From an uncultured Clostridia bacterium (GTDB lineage: Bacteria; Bacillota; Clostridia; Oscillospirales; CAG-382), in contig CAMZED010000001.1 of assembly GCA_947305675.1 (NCBI GenBank), forward strand, positions 6,445 through 70,444: 64,000 nucleotides of DNA, written 5' to 3'. Below, one piece after another: positions 6,989-15,205 of this stretch; the stretch's first letter is position 1; every line of letters begins with the position of its first letter. Under the pieces are notes generated by a model that made no database searches, was not told the origin of the DNA, and saw only the letters and a program-made list of their open reading frames with translations. The position numbers and the translations under genes were made by a program.

Positions 6989-7687
6989 TTATCCGAATAT
7001 CATAAACCAGAACCCGGTGAACCCCGTTGTGATCACCGAACGGAGCGCGTCGATCGGATAGAATATTACCGAACTGAGCGCGGGGATCCAGGTCGCGGCG
7101 ACGAGGACGAGGAACAAATAACGGGAATAATAACGCAGTTTTGCATATTTTGCGGCGATATGGCCGGGAAGCAGGCATATAAGGATGTTGGAGCCGTCGA
7201 GCGGAGGGATCGGGATAAGGTTGAACAGCCCGAGTCCAACGTTTATAAGCACGGCGTAATAGAAAAAGTTGACGAGCGCGACCCCGGCTGTCGTCTCAAA
7301 AAGCGATTCCGGCGCGAAGACGCAGACGATCGCATAGAACATCGCGCACAAAAAGGCGAGCACAAAGTTGCTTAACGGCCCGGCGGCGGATACCAGCGCG
7401 AGATCGCGGCGCGGTTTTTTGAAGTTGCGCGTCATGACCGGGACGGGTTTGGCGTAGCCGACGCCGAGGAATAAAAGCAAAAGCAAGCCGACCGGTTCGA
7501 TATGCCTTAACGGATTGAGCGAAAGCCTGCCGTCGGCTTTGGCGGTATAATCCCCCAGTTTATAAGCAGTGAATCCGTGAGCGAACTCGTGCACGGTGAG
7601 CGAGATGAGCACCACCGCCATCCAGATGATCGCAAATATGAGTTTTTCGCCGATCGACATATCGGCAAACAGTATTCTTGTAAGCAT
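6989..7687 (-). CDS. Site-2 protease family membrane metalloprotease (M50)
   Basis: A 232-residue multipass protein with the zinc motif HEFAHG (residues 33-38) in the first core helix and the second-helix motif NLIPIPPLDGS that supplies the third ligand Asp. It lacks PDZ domains, so it belongs to the short YwhC-like S2P group rather than to RseP. Substrates are unknown. It is first in the operon with scpA and scpB, an arrangement common in Clostridia, and has its own promoter at 7729-7757. Confidence 0.9.
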   Translation of the reverse strand: MLTRILFADMSIGEKLIFAIIWMAVVLISLTVHEFAHGFTAYKLGDYTAKADGRLSLNPLRHIEPVGLLLLLFLGVGYAKPVPVMTRNFKKPRRDLALVSAAGPLSNFVLAFLCAMFYAIVCVFAPESLFETTAGVALVNFFYYAVLINVGLGLFNLIPIPPLDGSNILICLLPGHIAAKYAKLRYYSRYLFLVLVAATWIPALSSVIFYPIDALRSVITTGFTGFWFMIFG

Positions 7688-7728
7688 TTTTGCCGTCCTT
7701 TGATGACTTTGTTATATTACAACAACTT

Positions 7729-7757
7729 ATTATATACTATCCGTTTTGGCTTTTCAA
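7729..7757 (-). promoter_or_regulatory. Promoter of the M50-scpAB-ytfI-gerW operon
   Basis: On the minus strand TTGAAA (7752-7757), 17 bp, TATAAT (7729-7734). Confidence 0.7.
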
Positions 7758-7773
7758 GTGGGAATTTTAATAA

Positions 7774-7802
7774 TTGACAGAACCGTAAAGATATGTTAAT
7801 AT
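7774..7802 (+). promoter_or_regulatory. Promoter of nusB-xseA
   Basis: TTGACA (7774-7779), 17 bp, TAATAT (7797-7802), about 45 bases before nusB. Confidence 0.7.
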
Positions 7803-7846
7803 ATAGCTTGTATTATTATATATGATCTTGCAGAGGTTTTGCTTTT

Positions 7847-8299
7847 ATGACAAGAAGAGAATCACGGGAAGCGGCAATGAGCCTTGTTTTCGAGCAGGGG
7901 TTCGACGTCACCCGTTCCCCCGAAGAAATAATAAATACCGCCGTCGAGGAGCGCGGCGAACCCCGTCCGAGCAAATTCGCTCGCGAACTTTTCGAATCGG
8001 TCAGCGAAAACATGGGCGATCTTGACGAAAAGATATCGCGCGCGGCTGAAAACTGGCGCATCGACAGGATCGGAAAGGTAACGCTGGCGATCCTTCGGCT
8101 TGCGGCGGCTGAACTTGAATTTTTTCCCGGGATCCCCATAGAGACGACGGTCAACGAAGCGCTCGAGATCGCCAGAAAATACGACGACGAAAAATCCGTC
8201 CCGTTTATAAACGGCGTGCTCGGCAAACTTGCCGCGGGGCTTGAAAAGCCGCTTGCCGCCAAAAAGCCGGAACGGCGGGAAGAGGGCGGAGCGCAATGA
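7847..8299 (+). CDS. nusB: Transcription antitermination factor NusB
   Basis: 150 residues, all-helical NusB fold: RRESREAAMSLVFEQGF at the start, then LDEKISRAAENWRIDRIGKVTLAILRLAAAEL around 65-97 and PIETTVNEALEIARKYDD followed by FINGVLGKLA. With NusE it binds boxA RNA in ribosomal RNA leader regions. The C-terminal 20 residues are a charged extension. Its stop overlaps the xseA start (ATGA). Confidence 0.95.
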   Translation: MTRRESREAAMSLVFEQGFDVTRSPEEIINTAVEERGEPRPSKFARELFESVSENMGDLDEKISRAAENWRIDRIGKVTLAILRLAAAELEFFPGIPIETTVNEALEIARKYDDEKSVPFINGVLGKLAAGLEKPLAAKKPERREEGGAQ

Positions 8300-9492
8300 A
8301 CGCCGAACGCACGGCGCTTACCGTCGAACAGCTGAACACATATATAAAAGACTATCTCGGCTCTTCGCCGCTGCTTGCCGACGTTACGGTAAAAGGCGAA
8401 CTTTCGAACGTTCGCGTTTACGGCGGGAGCGGACACATATATTTTACCCTGAAAGACGAAAAATCAGCCGTCCCGGCGACAATGTTCGGCGGCGCTTCGA
8501 AGCTGGAATTCACTCCCGAAAACGGGATGAAGGTCGTCTGCCGCGGGCGCGTGGCGGTTTTCGTGCGCGACGGGCAATACCGCCTTTATGCCGAAAGCAT
8601 GGAACCCGATGGCGCCGGATCGCTGTTTATCGCTTTTGAACAGCTTAAAGCGAAGCTCGAAAAAGAGGGGCTTTTCGATCCCGCCCGCAAAAAGAAGATC
8701 CCGAAAATACCTTTTTCGGTCGGGGTGATAACCGCTCCCGGCGGCGCCGCGGTAAGGGATATGATAAACGTCACACACCGCAGGTTCCCCGCCGCGAAGA
8801 TATATCTTTTCCCTTCGCAGGTGCAGGGTCCGTCGGCTCCGGCGCAGCTTATAAACGCCGTCCGCACGCTTGACTCTTCCGGCATCTGCGACGTAATAAT
8901 CATCGGGCGCGGCGGCGGCAGCACCGAGGATCTCTGGTGCTTTAACGACGAATCGCTTGCCCGCGCGGTGTTCGAATGCCGCACCCCGATCATATCGGCG
9001 GTCGGTCACGAAACCGATTTTACCATCTGCGATTTTGTCGCGGATCTTCGCGCGCCGACTCCTTCGGCGGCGGCTGAGCTTGCCGTCCCCGAGGCGGCGA
9101 CGCTTATCCGCCAATTTGAAAACGTGCGTGCAAGGATGGCGCTCCACCTGAACAACAACACCCGCTATGCGCGCCAGCGGCTCGAAACGCTTACAAAACG
9201 CCCGGTGCTTCAAAGCCCGCGGGCATATTTCGACGAACGCCGTATGGCTGTCGCACGCGGGGAAGAGCGGCTTACCGCCGCCGTGGAAAATCGTCTCGAA
9301 CGCGAAAAAATGCGGTTTGGCGTCAAGCGCGAAAAACTTGCGAGCCTTGATCCGCTCGCCGTGCTGGGGCGCGGGTTCGCGGTGGCTTTTGACAAAGACG
9401 GCAAAGCGCTCCGGTCGGTTTCCCAACTGCCGCCGGGCAGGGATTTTACGCTTAGATTAAGCGACGGTACAGTAGACGCCACGGCAAAATAG
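8296..9492 (+). CDS. xseA: Exodeoxyribonuclease VII large subunit
   Basis: 398 residues. The N-terminal OB fold (LTVEQLNTYIKDYL, VKGELSN) is followed by the catalytic domain (GVITAPGGAAVRDMI, IIGRGGGSTEDLWCFNDE, SAVGHETDFTICDFVADLRAPTPSAAAEL) and a coiled-coil C-terminal half that normally binds the small subunit. ExoVII degrades single-stranded DNA from both ends. The usual neighbour xseB is absent: 68 bases later hslO begins, so the small subunit must be encoded elsewhere or be missing. Confidence 0.95.
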   Translation: MNAERTALTVEQLNTYIKDYLGSSPLLADVTVKGELSNVRVYGGSGHIYFTLKDEKSAVPATMFGGASKLEFTPENGMKVVCRGRVAVFVRDGQYRLYAESMEPDGAGSLFIAFEQLKAKLEKEGLFDPARKKKIPKIPFSVGVITAPGGAAVRDMINVTHRRFPAAKIYLFPSQVQGPSAPAQLINAVRTLDSSGICDVIIIGRGGGSTEDLWCFNDESLARAVFECRTPIISAVGHETDFTICDFVADLRAPTPSAAAELAVPEAATLIRQFENVRARMALHLNNNTRYARQRLETLTKRPVLQSPRAYFDERRMAVARGEERLTAAVENRLEREKMRFGVKREKLASLDPLAVLGRGFAVAFDKDGKALRSVSQLPPGRDFTLRLSDGTVDATAK

Positions 9493-9560
9493 CGCCCCGC
9501 GTTTGAAATAAATATCTGTTTATCCGCGGGGGGCTTGGTAAAGTTCCCGCAGGAGGGTTT

Positions 9561-10439
9561 ATGGCAACTATAATAAGAGCAATAACAAAAGACGGGTCCG
9601 CCCGTGCGACGGTCATCGACGCGCGCGACATCGTTCAGCGCGCCCGCGAGATACACAATACTTCACCGACGGCGACGGCGGCTTTGGGCAGAACGCTTAT
9701 CGCCGCAAGCCTTACCGGGTCGCTTCTCGGCGAAAAAGAAGATCTGCTTACGATCCGGTTCAAGGGCGACGGCCCCGGCGGAGCGATCGTAGCCAGCGGC
9801 GACTGGCGCGGAAACGTGCGCGGATTCATTCAGAATCCGCGATGCGATCTTCCGCTGCGCCCGGACGGCAAACTGAACGTCGGCGGGTGCGTCGGAAAAG
9901 GCAACCTTTACGTCCTGCGCGATACCGGTGCCGCCGAACCTTATATCGGCGTTTCGGAGATACAGACCGGCGAGATCGGCGACGATATCGCCTATTACTA
10001 CGCGACGAGCGAACAGGTCCCCACGGTTTGCGCTTTGGGAGTGCTTGTCGACGTGGATCTTTCGGTAAAACGCGCCGGCGGTGCTTTGGTTCAGCTTCTG
10101 CCTTTTGCCGACGACGCGGTCGCCGAAAAACTGGAATCGAACGCGCGCGGGATGCGCCCGGTGACCGAGATATTGCTTGACGGCACGCCGGAAGATATAC
10201 TCGCCGCGGTGTTCGACGGGATCGAATACGATATATTCGACAGGATCGAATGCGCGTATAAATGCGTTTGCAGCCGCGAAAAGACCGATGCCGCGCTTGT
10301 TTCGCTGGGCGAAAAGGAACTTTCGGATATGATCGCCTCCGGCGAGGACACGGTGATGTCCTGCGGGTTCTGCGACAAGACCTATAAATACACGAAAAGC
10401 GACCTTAAAGGGCTGCTTGCGAAGGCGATGAAGAAATGA
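9561..10439 (+). CDS. hslO: Redox-regulated chaperonin Hsp33
   Basis: 292 residues. The C-terminal zinc-binding redox switch is intact: a CVC motif near residue 236 and CGFC near 271. The N-terminal substrate-binding domain contains RTLIAASLTGSLLG and the glycine-rich GDGPGGAIVASGDW. Oxidation releases zinc, the linker unfolds and the protein binds unfolding clients. GGAGG precedes the ATG. The stop overlaps the following SDR gene (ATGA). Confidence 0.96.
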   Translation: MATIIRAITKDGSARATVIDARDIVQRAREIHNTSPTATAALGRTLIAASLTGSLLGEKEDLLTIRFKGDGPGGAIVASGDWRGNVRGFIQNPRCDLPLRPDGKLNVGGCVGKGNLYVLRDTGAAEPYIGVSEIQTGEIGDDIAYYYATSEQVPTVCALGVLVDVDLSVKRAGGALVQLLPFADDAVAEKLESNARGMRPVTEILLDGTPEDILAAVFDGIEYDIFDRIECAYKCVCSREKTDAALVSLGEKELSDMIASGEDTVMSCGFCDKTYKYTKSDLKGLLAKAMKK

Positions 10440-11152
10440 AGAAAGACGTTCGCACCGTTCTGGTGACCGGCGGCGCAAGGGGCATCGGGGAAAGCATAAG
10501 CCGCGCTTTTTACGCCGAAGGATATAAAGTTGTGATCCATTGCGGCAAAAGCGTTCTCCGCGCGCGCGAGCTTTGCGCCGAAATGCCCGGCGCCGAGTAT
10601 ATCTGCGCCGACCTTTCGGTCCCGGAAGACGTCGCCCGGATCGCCGCGGAGCTGCCGGCGCCGGACGTTCTTGTGAACAACGCGGGGATCGCTCTGGTCT
10701 CGCCGTTCGACGCCGTAACCGCCGAAGAGGCGCGCAGGCTTTACGCCACCGACCTTTTTGCTCCGGCGGAACTTGTCAGGGCGTTCGCGCCGGCGATGAT
10801 AAGCCGCAAAAGCGGGTGTATTATAAATATCTCGTCGGTGTTCGGTAAAGTCGGCGGCAGCTGCGAAGTCGATTATTCCGCCGCGAAAGCCGGGCTGATC
10901 GGGCTTACGAAGGCGCTGGCGAAGGAACTCGGACCATCGGGCATAAGAGTAAACTGCGTTTGCCCGGGGCTGATCGATACCGAGATGAACGACGACCTTT
11001 CGTTTGAGGACGTCGACCGTCTTACCGACGAAATACCGCTGTGCCGCATGGGGACGGCGGACGAGGTAGCCGGGGCGGTGCTGTTTCTGGCAAGCGAAAA
11101 GGCTTCTTATATAACCGGGGCGGCGCTGGACGTCGACGGCGGTTGGAAATAA
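10436..11152 (+). CDS. SDR family oxidoreductase (FabG-like)
   Basis: 238 residues of a classical short-chain dehydrogenase: TGGARGIG cofactor motif at 11-18, NNAG near 80, catalytic Ser of NISSVFG, and YSAAK giving the Tyr/Lys pair. The C-terminal CPGLIDTEM and ITGAALDVDGGW are FabG-like. It may reduce 3-oxoacyl-ACP, but no fatty acid genes lie nearby and the sequence alone cannot fix the substrate. It is translationally coupled to hslO. Confidence 0.88.
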   Translation: MKKDVRTVLVTGGARGIGESISRAFYAEGYKVVIHCGKSVLRARELCAEMPGAEYICADLSVPEDVARIAAELPAPDVLVNNAGIALVSPFDAVTAEEARRLYATDLFAPAELVRAFAPAMISRKSGCIINISSVFGKVGGSCEVDYSAAKAGLIGLTKALAKELGPSGIRVNCVCPGLIDTEMNDDLSFEDVDRLTDEIPLCRMGTADEVAGAVLFLASEKASYITGAALDVDGGWK

Positions 11153-11172
11153 ACCGGGAAGGCGGCTTTTTT

Positions 11173-11637
11173 ATGGAACGGATCGCAAAGTTTTTAAAAG
11201 TTTCGAAAGAAGAATACAAAGGCGAGGGATACGACGAAATAATCCTTCCGCGCAGGGCGACTTCCGGTTCGGCGGGATACGATTTCTTCGCTCCTTATGA
11301 TTTTTGCCTTGAAGCTGGCGGCGAAACCGTTATAGAAACCGGGATCCGGGCAAAAATAGACGAGGGCTGGTTTCTTATGATCCTGCCGCGCTCGGGTTCG
11401 GGGTTCAAATACGGAGTGAGACTGGCAAACACCGCCGGGGTGATCGATTCGGATTATTTCAACGCCGACAACGAAGGCCACATAAAAATAAAACTCATCG
11501 GCGGAAGCTCCGATTACAACGTAAAAAAAGGTTCGGCGTTCGCTCAGGCGATATTTATACCCTACGGAATAACCTGTGACGACGACTGCGGCGGACAGCG
11601 CCGCGGCGGGTTCGGATCGACCGATAAAAAAATATAA
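11173..11637 (+). CDS. dut: dUTP diphosphatase
   Basis: 154 residues from ATG 11173; the longer frame to 11041 overlaps the SDR gene and is rejected. dUTPase motifs are present in order: SAGYDFFAP (I), PRSGSGFKYGVRLANTAGVIDSDY (II-III, split around residue 75), and the C-terminal RRGGFGST (V) that closes over the active site. It hydrolyses dUTP to dUMP, limiting uracil in DNA and feeding dTMP synthesis. The N-terminus carries about 18 residues before the usual core. Confidence 0.92.
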   Translation: MERIAKFLKVSKEEYKGEGYDEIILPRRATSGSAGYDFFAPYDFCLEAGGETVIETGIRAKIDEGWFLMILPRSGSGFKYGVRLANTAGVIDSDYFNADNEGHIKIKLIGGSSDYNVKKGSAFAQAIFIPYGITCDDDCGGQRRGGFGSTDKKI

Positions 11638-11654
11638 AAAACAGGAGTTTTTAT

Positions 11655-11954
11655 ATGATAACCACAAAACAGCGCGCATATCTGCGCGGGCTTGCAAATG
11701 CGATCGAACCGGCGACTCAGATCGGCAAAGGCGGTCTGGGCGAAAACGGGCTGAAAACCGTCGCAAACGCGCTTGAAGCTCACGAGCTTGTAAAACTGTC
11801 CGTGCTCGAGACCTGCCCCTCCCCCGCGAAAGAAATCATGGCCGAACTGTGCTCAAAGCTCGGCTGCGAACCGGTCCAGGTGATCGGCAGACGCGTGGTG
11901 ATCTATCGCCGTTCGAGCAAAGAAGAGAACCGAAAAATAGTTTTACCCCGCTGA
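11655..11954 (+). CDS. yhbY: YhbY family RNA-binding protein (CRM domain)
   Basis: 99 residues. It begins TTKQRAYLRGLAN and has the CRM-domain loop IGKGGLGENGLKTVANALEAHELVK, and ends with QVIGRRVVIYRRS. YhbY binds pre-50S particles and helps ribosome assembly. CAGGAGTTTTT precedes the ATG, 17 bases after dut. The C-terminus is basic. Confidence 0.93.
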   Translation: MITTKQRAYLRGLANAIEPATQIGKGGLGENGLKTVANALEAHELVKLSVLETCPSPAKEIMAELCSKLGCEPVQVIGRRVVIYRRSSKEENRKIVLPR

Positions 11955-12001
11955 AAACGCAAAAAAACGGGAAAATAACAATAAAATAACTGAAAAAACA
12001 C

Positions 12002-12030
12002 TTGATTTTTGAGTTTTTGCGTGTTATAAT
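12002..12030 (+). promoter_or_regulatory. rplS promoter
   Basis: TTGATT (12002-12007), 17 bp, TATAAT (12025-12030). The leader that follows, about 65 nt, contains a possible GGCG/CGCC-closed hairpin (around 12048-12076), the place of ribosomal protein autoregulation leaders; that role is only suggested by position. Confidence 0.8.
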
Positions 12031-12100
12031 GAACTGCTAAATATCGGGCGGTCCTCTGCGGCTCAGCAAGAACGCCACGAAGAAATCGGAGGTAAACGCT

Positions 12101-12442
12101 TTGGATACTTTAAAAGCATTTACGAATGAGCAGTTAAAGAAGGAGGTTCCTCAGTTCGAGATCGGTGATACTGTTAAAGTTTACCAGAGGATCGTCGAAG
12201 GAACCAGAGTCAGAACTCAGATCTTTGAAGGAACGGTTATCGCCAAGAAAAACGGCGGTATATCCGAAACCTTCACCGTAAGACGCGTTTCTTACGGCGT
12301 CGGCACCGAAAAGACTTTCCCGCTTCATTCCCCGAACGTCCAGAACGTCGAGGTAGTAAGAGTCGGTAAGGTCCGCCGCGCTAAGCTTTATTATCTGCGC
12401 GACAGAGTCGGTAAATACGCCAAGGTCAAGGAAAAAATCTAA
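12101..12442 (+). CDS. rplS: Ribosomal protein L19
   Basis: 113 residues matching L19 throughout: PQFEIGDTVKVYQRIVEGTR, RTQIFEGTVIAKKNGG, ETFTVRRVSYGVGTEKTFPLHSP, and VRRAKLYYLRDRVGKYAKVKEKI (segments of the continuous sequence). It lies at the 30S-50S interface. The start is TTG 12101 behind CGGAGGT, an unusual start codon for a ribosomal protein but the only one well placed. It has its own promoter and terminator. Confidence 0.97.
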   Translation: MDTLKAFTNEQLKKEVPQFEIGDTVKVYQRIVEGTRVRTQIFEGTVIAKKNGGISETFTVRRVSYGVGTEKTFPLHSPNVQNVEVVRVGKVRRAKLYYLRDRVGKYAKVKEKI

Positions 12443-12481
12443 AGACTCAAATCGCCCCGCTCCGGCGGGGAACCGCAAATC

Positions 12482-12508
12482 AAGTGTCTGCGCGTACCGC
12501 AGGCACTT
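12482..12508 (+). terminator. rplS terminator
   Basis: Arms AAGTGTCTGCG and CGCAGGCACTT with loop CGTAC, then TTGCTTATTT. An additional small GC hairpin precedes it. Confidence 0.7.
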
Positions 12509-12560
12509 TTGCTTATTTCAGCCCGGCTTTATACGGGCGCAGAAAAGAAGGATACCGCCG

Positions 12561-13247
12561 ATGAACGATGAAAACAAAGAATTAGATCCCGTCGAAACGG
12601 CAGACGAACTGCCCGAAATCGAAGAACCCCGGCATTCCGCCGCCGCGATCGAACTGCCGTCGGAAGCCGGATCCGCTCGCCCCGCGCGCGAGAAGGGAAA
12701 AGCGATAAAAACCGTTTACGATTACCTTGAAACGTTTTGCTTCGCTTTGGCGGCGATGATCGTTTTGTTCCTGTTTGTGTTCCGCGTCGTCACCGTCGAC
12801 GGCGATTCGATGCGCGAAACGCTTCACGACGGCGACCGGCTTATTATATCGAATATGTTTTACAGCCCGAAAACCGGCGATATTGTCGTTATCAACCCCG
12901 AAAACCACTCGGCGAGCGACGAACCGATAATAAAGCGCGTTATCGCCTCCGGCGGGCAGACCGTTTTTATCGATTACGAAAATTGGGAAGTCTATGTCGA
13001 CGGCGAAAAGCTCGACGAACCCTATATTGCTCCGATGCGCGAATTTTACGGCGGCACGATGAACGTTTCGACGGTGCCGGAGTTCCGCGGCGAGTTCGTG
13101 GTGGACGAGGGAAAGGTTTTCGTTATGGGCGACAACCGCAACAACTCCACCGACAGCCGCTCGCCCAAATACGGCGAGATCGGCGAAAACCGCATTCTCG
13201 GCAGGGTGCTGTTCAGGCTTTATCCCGATATCGGATCGGTGGAGTAA
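12561..13247 (+). CDS. lepB: Signal peptidase I
   Basis: 228 residues. A 50-residue acidic cytoplasmic N-terminus precedes one membrane helix (about 55-77). The catalytic Ser83 lies in DGDSM and the general base Lys125 in IIKRVIA; box E GDNRNNSTDSR is present. It cleaves signal peptides on the outer face of the membrane. AGAAGGA precedes the ATG. Its stop precedes rbgA by seven bases, and rplS-lepB-rbgA-rnhB is a classical Bacillota order. Confidence 0.96.
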   Translation: MNDENKELDPVETADELPEIEEPRHSAAAIELPSEAGSARPAREKGKAIKTVYDYLETFCFALAAMIVLFLFVFRVVTVDGDSMRETLHDGDRLIISNMFYSPKTGDIVVINPENHSASDEPIIKRVIASGGQTVFIDYENWEVYVDGEKLDEPYIAPMREFYGGTMNVSTVPEFRGEFVVDEGKVFVMGDNRNNSTDSRSPKYGEIGENRILGRVLFRLYPDIGSVE

Positions 13248-13254
13248 AAAAGAA

Positions 13255-14109
13255 ATGAACGAGCTGATACAGAACATAAGCTGGTACCCCGGGCATATGG
13301 CGCGCGCAAAACGCAAGATCATCGAGGCTCTGCCCAACGTCGATATGGTCATCGAGCTGTTGGACGCACGCGCCCCGATATCGAGCCGCAACCCCGATTT
13401 TAAAAGCATTTTCAAAAACAAGCCCGTGCTTACGCTGCTCACAAAAAGCAGCCTTGCCGACCGGAACGCCACAGCGAGGTTCCTGCGCGAACTTTCGACG
13501 GAATCCGCGCGCGTGAGGGCGATCGACTGCAAAGTCGGTTACGGGATGAAAGATATAGCCCCCGCTATAAGAGAACTTATGGCGGAAAAACTCGCACGGG
13601 ATGCGGCGAGAGGGATAAAAAGACCGATAAGGGCGATGGTCGTGGGGATAACGAATGTAGGGAAATCTACTTTTATCAACACGGTCTGCGGCGCAAAAAA
13701 AGCCGCGGCGGCGGATAAACCCGGCGTTACAAGGCAAAACGCGAGGATATCGGCGCCTTCGCTCGGACTGGAATTTACCGACACTCCCGGGCTTTTATGG
13801 CACAAGTTCGACGACAGGTCGGTGGGTGTGAAACTCGCCTGCCTCGGGTCGATCAACGACGACATACTCGATTCCTGGGGGCTTTCGCTGGAACTTATCG
13901 GGATTCTGAAAGAAAAATATCCCGAATGCCTTAAAACCCGGTTCAATATCGATTTTTCCGGTACCGAAGAAAGCGGCGTGATATTTGAGCTTATCGCCCG
14001 GAAGCGCGGGTTTATAAGGTCGGGCGGGGTTATCGACGAAGAACGCGCCGCGAGCGTGATATTGGACGAATTCCGCGCCGGAAAGATCGGCATGATCACT
14101 CTGGATTAA
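13255..14109 (+). CDS. rbgA: Ribosome biogenesis GTPase RbgA (YlqF)
   Basis: 284 residues of a circularly permuted GTPase: WYPGHMARAKRKI at the start (family hallmark), a G4-like TKSSLADR before the P-loop GITNVGKST, then the G3 DTPG. The C-terminal helical domain follows. RbgA matures 50S subunits with L6 and L16. The G4 position reads TKSS rather than NKxD, a departure seen in this reading and worth noting for nucleotide specificity. Confidence 0.94.
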   Translation: MNELIQNISWYPGHMARAKRKIIEALPNVDMVIELLDARAPISSRNPDFKSIFKNKPVLTLLTKSSLADRNATARFLRELSTESARVRAIDCKVGYGMKDIAPAIRELMAEKLARDAARGIKRPIRAMVVGITNVGKSTFINTVCGAKKAAAADKPGVTRQNARISAPSLGLEFTDTPGLLWHKFDDRSVGVKLACLGSINDDILDSWGLSLELIGILKEKYPECLKTRFNIDFSGTEESGVIFELIARKRGFIRSGGVIDEERAASVILDEFRAGKIGMITLD

Positions 14110-14153
14110 AAATTTCCGTCATCGGGAAGTAAAAATACGCAGGGAGGCAGGAT

Positions 14154-14789
14154 ATGGCCACACAACTCAGTTGGGAAACCGAATTTTCTCTTCGCACCGA
14201 CGGGGCTTCCGTCGTCTGCGGCTGTGACGAAGCCGGCAGGGGCCCGCTTGCCGGTCCGGTGTTCGCCGCCGCGGTGATACTTCCGGACGGAGTGCAGATC
14301 GAAGGTCTGAACGATTCGAAAAAGTTAAGCGAAAAGAAGCGCGAACAGCTTTACGACGAAATACGCGAAAAATGCGTGGACTGCGCCGTCGCACACGCCG
14401 AGGTATATGAAATCGAGGCGATAAACATACTTAACGCCTCGATGCTGGCAATGCGCCGGGCGATCGCCCAACTGCGCGTAAAGCCCGAATCGGCTTTGAT
14501 CGACGGCAATATCGCGCGCGATTTCCCCATCCCGGCTTATCCCGTGGTGAAGGGCGACGGAAAATGTCCGTCGATCGCCGCGGCTTCGGTGCTGGCAAAG
14601 GTCGAACGCGACAGGTTCTGTAAAGAGTTAGACGGATTTTACCCGGAATACGGTTTCGCCGTACACAAAGGTTACGCCACAAAAGCGCATATCGCCGCCA
14701 TATTAAAATACGGTCCCTGCCCCGCGCACAGAACCTCGTTCCTGCGCAAAATATTAAAAGATATCGGCCAGCAGGATATTTGGGAATGA
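14154..14789 (+). CDS. rnhB: Ribonuclease HII
   Basis: 211 residues. The catalytic DEAGRGPLAGPV block is at 25-36; the later acidic residues lie in ALIDGN and in ASVLAKVERDRF. It removes ribonucleotides from DNA and RNA of RNA-DNA hybrids. GGGAGG precedes the ATG. The stop overlaps yraN. Confidence 0.96.
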   Translation: MATQLSWETEFSLRTDGASVVCGCDEAGRGPLAGPVFAAAVILPDGVQIEGLNDSKKLSEKKREQLYDEIREKCVDCAVAHAEVYEIEAINILNASMLAMRRAIAQLRVKPESALIDGNIARDFPIPAYPVVKGDGKCPSIAAASVLAKVERDRFCKELDGFYPEYGFAVHKGYATKAHIAAILKYGPCPAHRTSFLRKILKDIGQQDIWE

Positions 14790-15205
14790 TGAAAAAGACG
14801 GCAAGGAACATCGGCGCGGAAGGTGAGGATATCGCCGGCAAATATCTTGAAAAACGCGGCTGGCGGCTGATCGCGCGGAATTATTCCGCCGGCGGCGGCG
14901 AGATAGATATTATCGGATTCCGGTTCGGAACGCTTGCTTATTTCGAGGTCAAGACCCGCTCCAACGACAAATTCGGGCGCCCCGCCGACGCGGTCGACCG
15001 GGCGAAGATATCCCGCATAAAAAAAGCGGTTTTCGCTTTTCGCGCGGCGAATATGTCGGGCGGCAAAGTCCCGGTGTTTTATCCGTGCGGGATAACGCTG
15101 AACCGGCGCGTAAGCCGCCAGACAATAGATATAATCGAAGTTTATCTCGACCGCTTCGGCGGTACCGAAAAGATCAATCACATCAAGGAAGCCGAATCGC
15201 TATGA
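14786..15205 (+). CDS. yraN: YraN family endonuclease-like protein (UPF0102)
   Basis: About 139 residues. The family core is present: N-terminal NIGAEGEDIAGKYLEKRGW, the nuclease-fold residues GGEIDIIG and FEVKTRS, and RPADAVDRAKISRIKKA. It resembles Holliday-junction resolvase-type nucleases, but the biological role is unknown. The start at ATG 14786 overlaps the rnhB stop by four bases; a TTG two codons upstream is possible. Its stop overlaps thrC. Confidence 0.92.
   Translation: MMKKTARNIGAEGEDIAGKYLEKRGWRLIARNYSAGGGEIDIIGFRFGTLAYFEVKTRSNDKFGRPADAVDRAKISRIKKAVFAFRAANMSGGKVPVFYPCGITLNRRVSRQTIDIIEVYLDRFGGTEKINHIKEAESL

Noticed and set aside
9495..9541. CCCCGCG/CGCGGGG hairpin after xseA as a terminator
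   Set aside because: The loop is 33 bases and there is no T-tract, and hslO follows at once; at most a weak structure.
14780..14785. TTG 14780 as the yraN start
   Set aside because: The ATG at 14786 gives the usual four-base stop/start overlap with rnhB.
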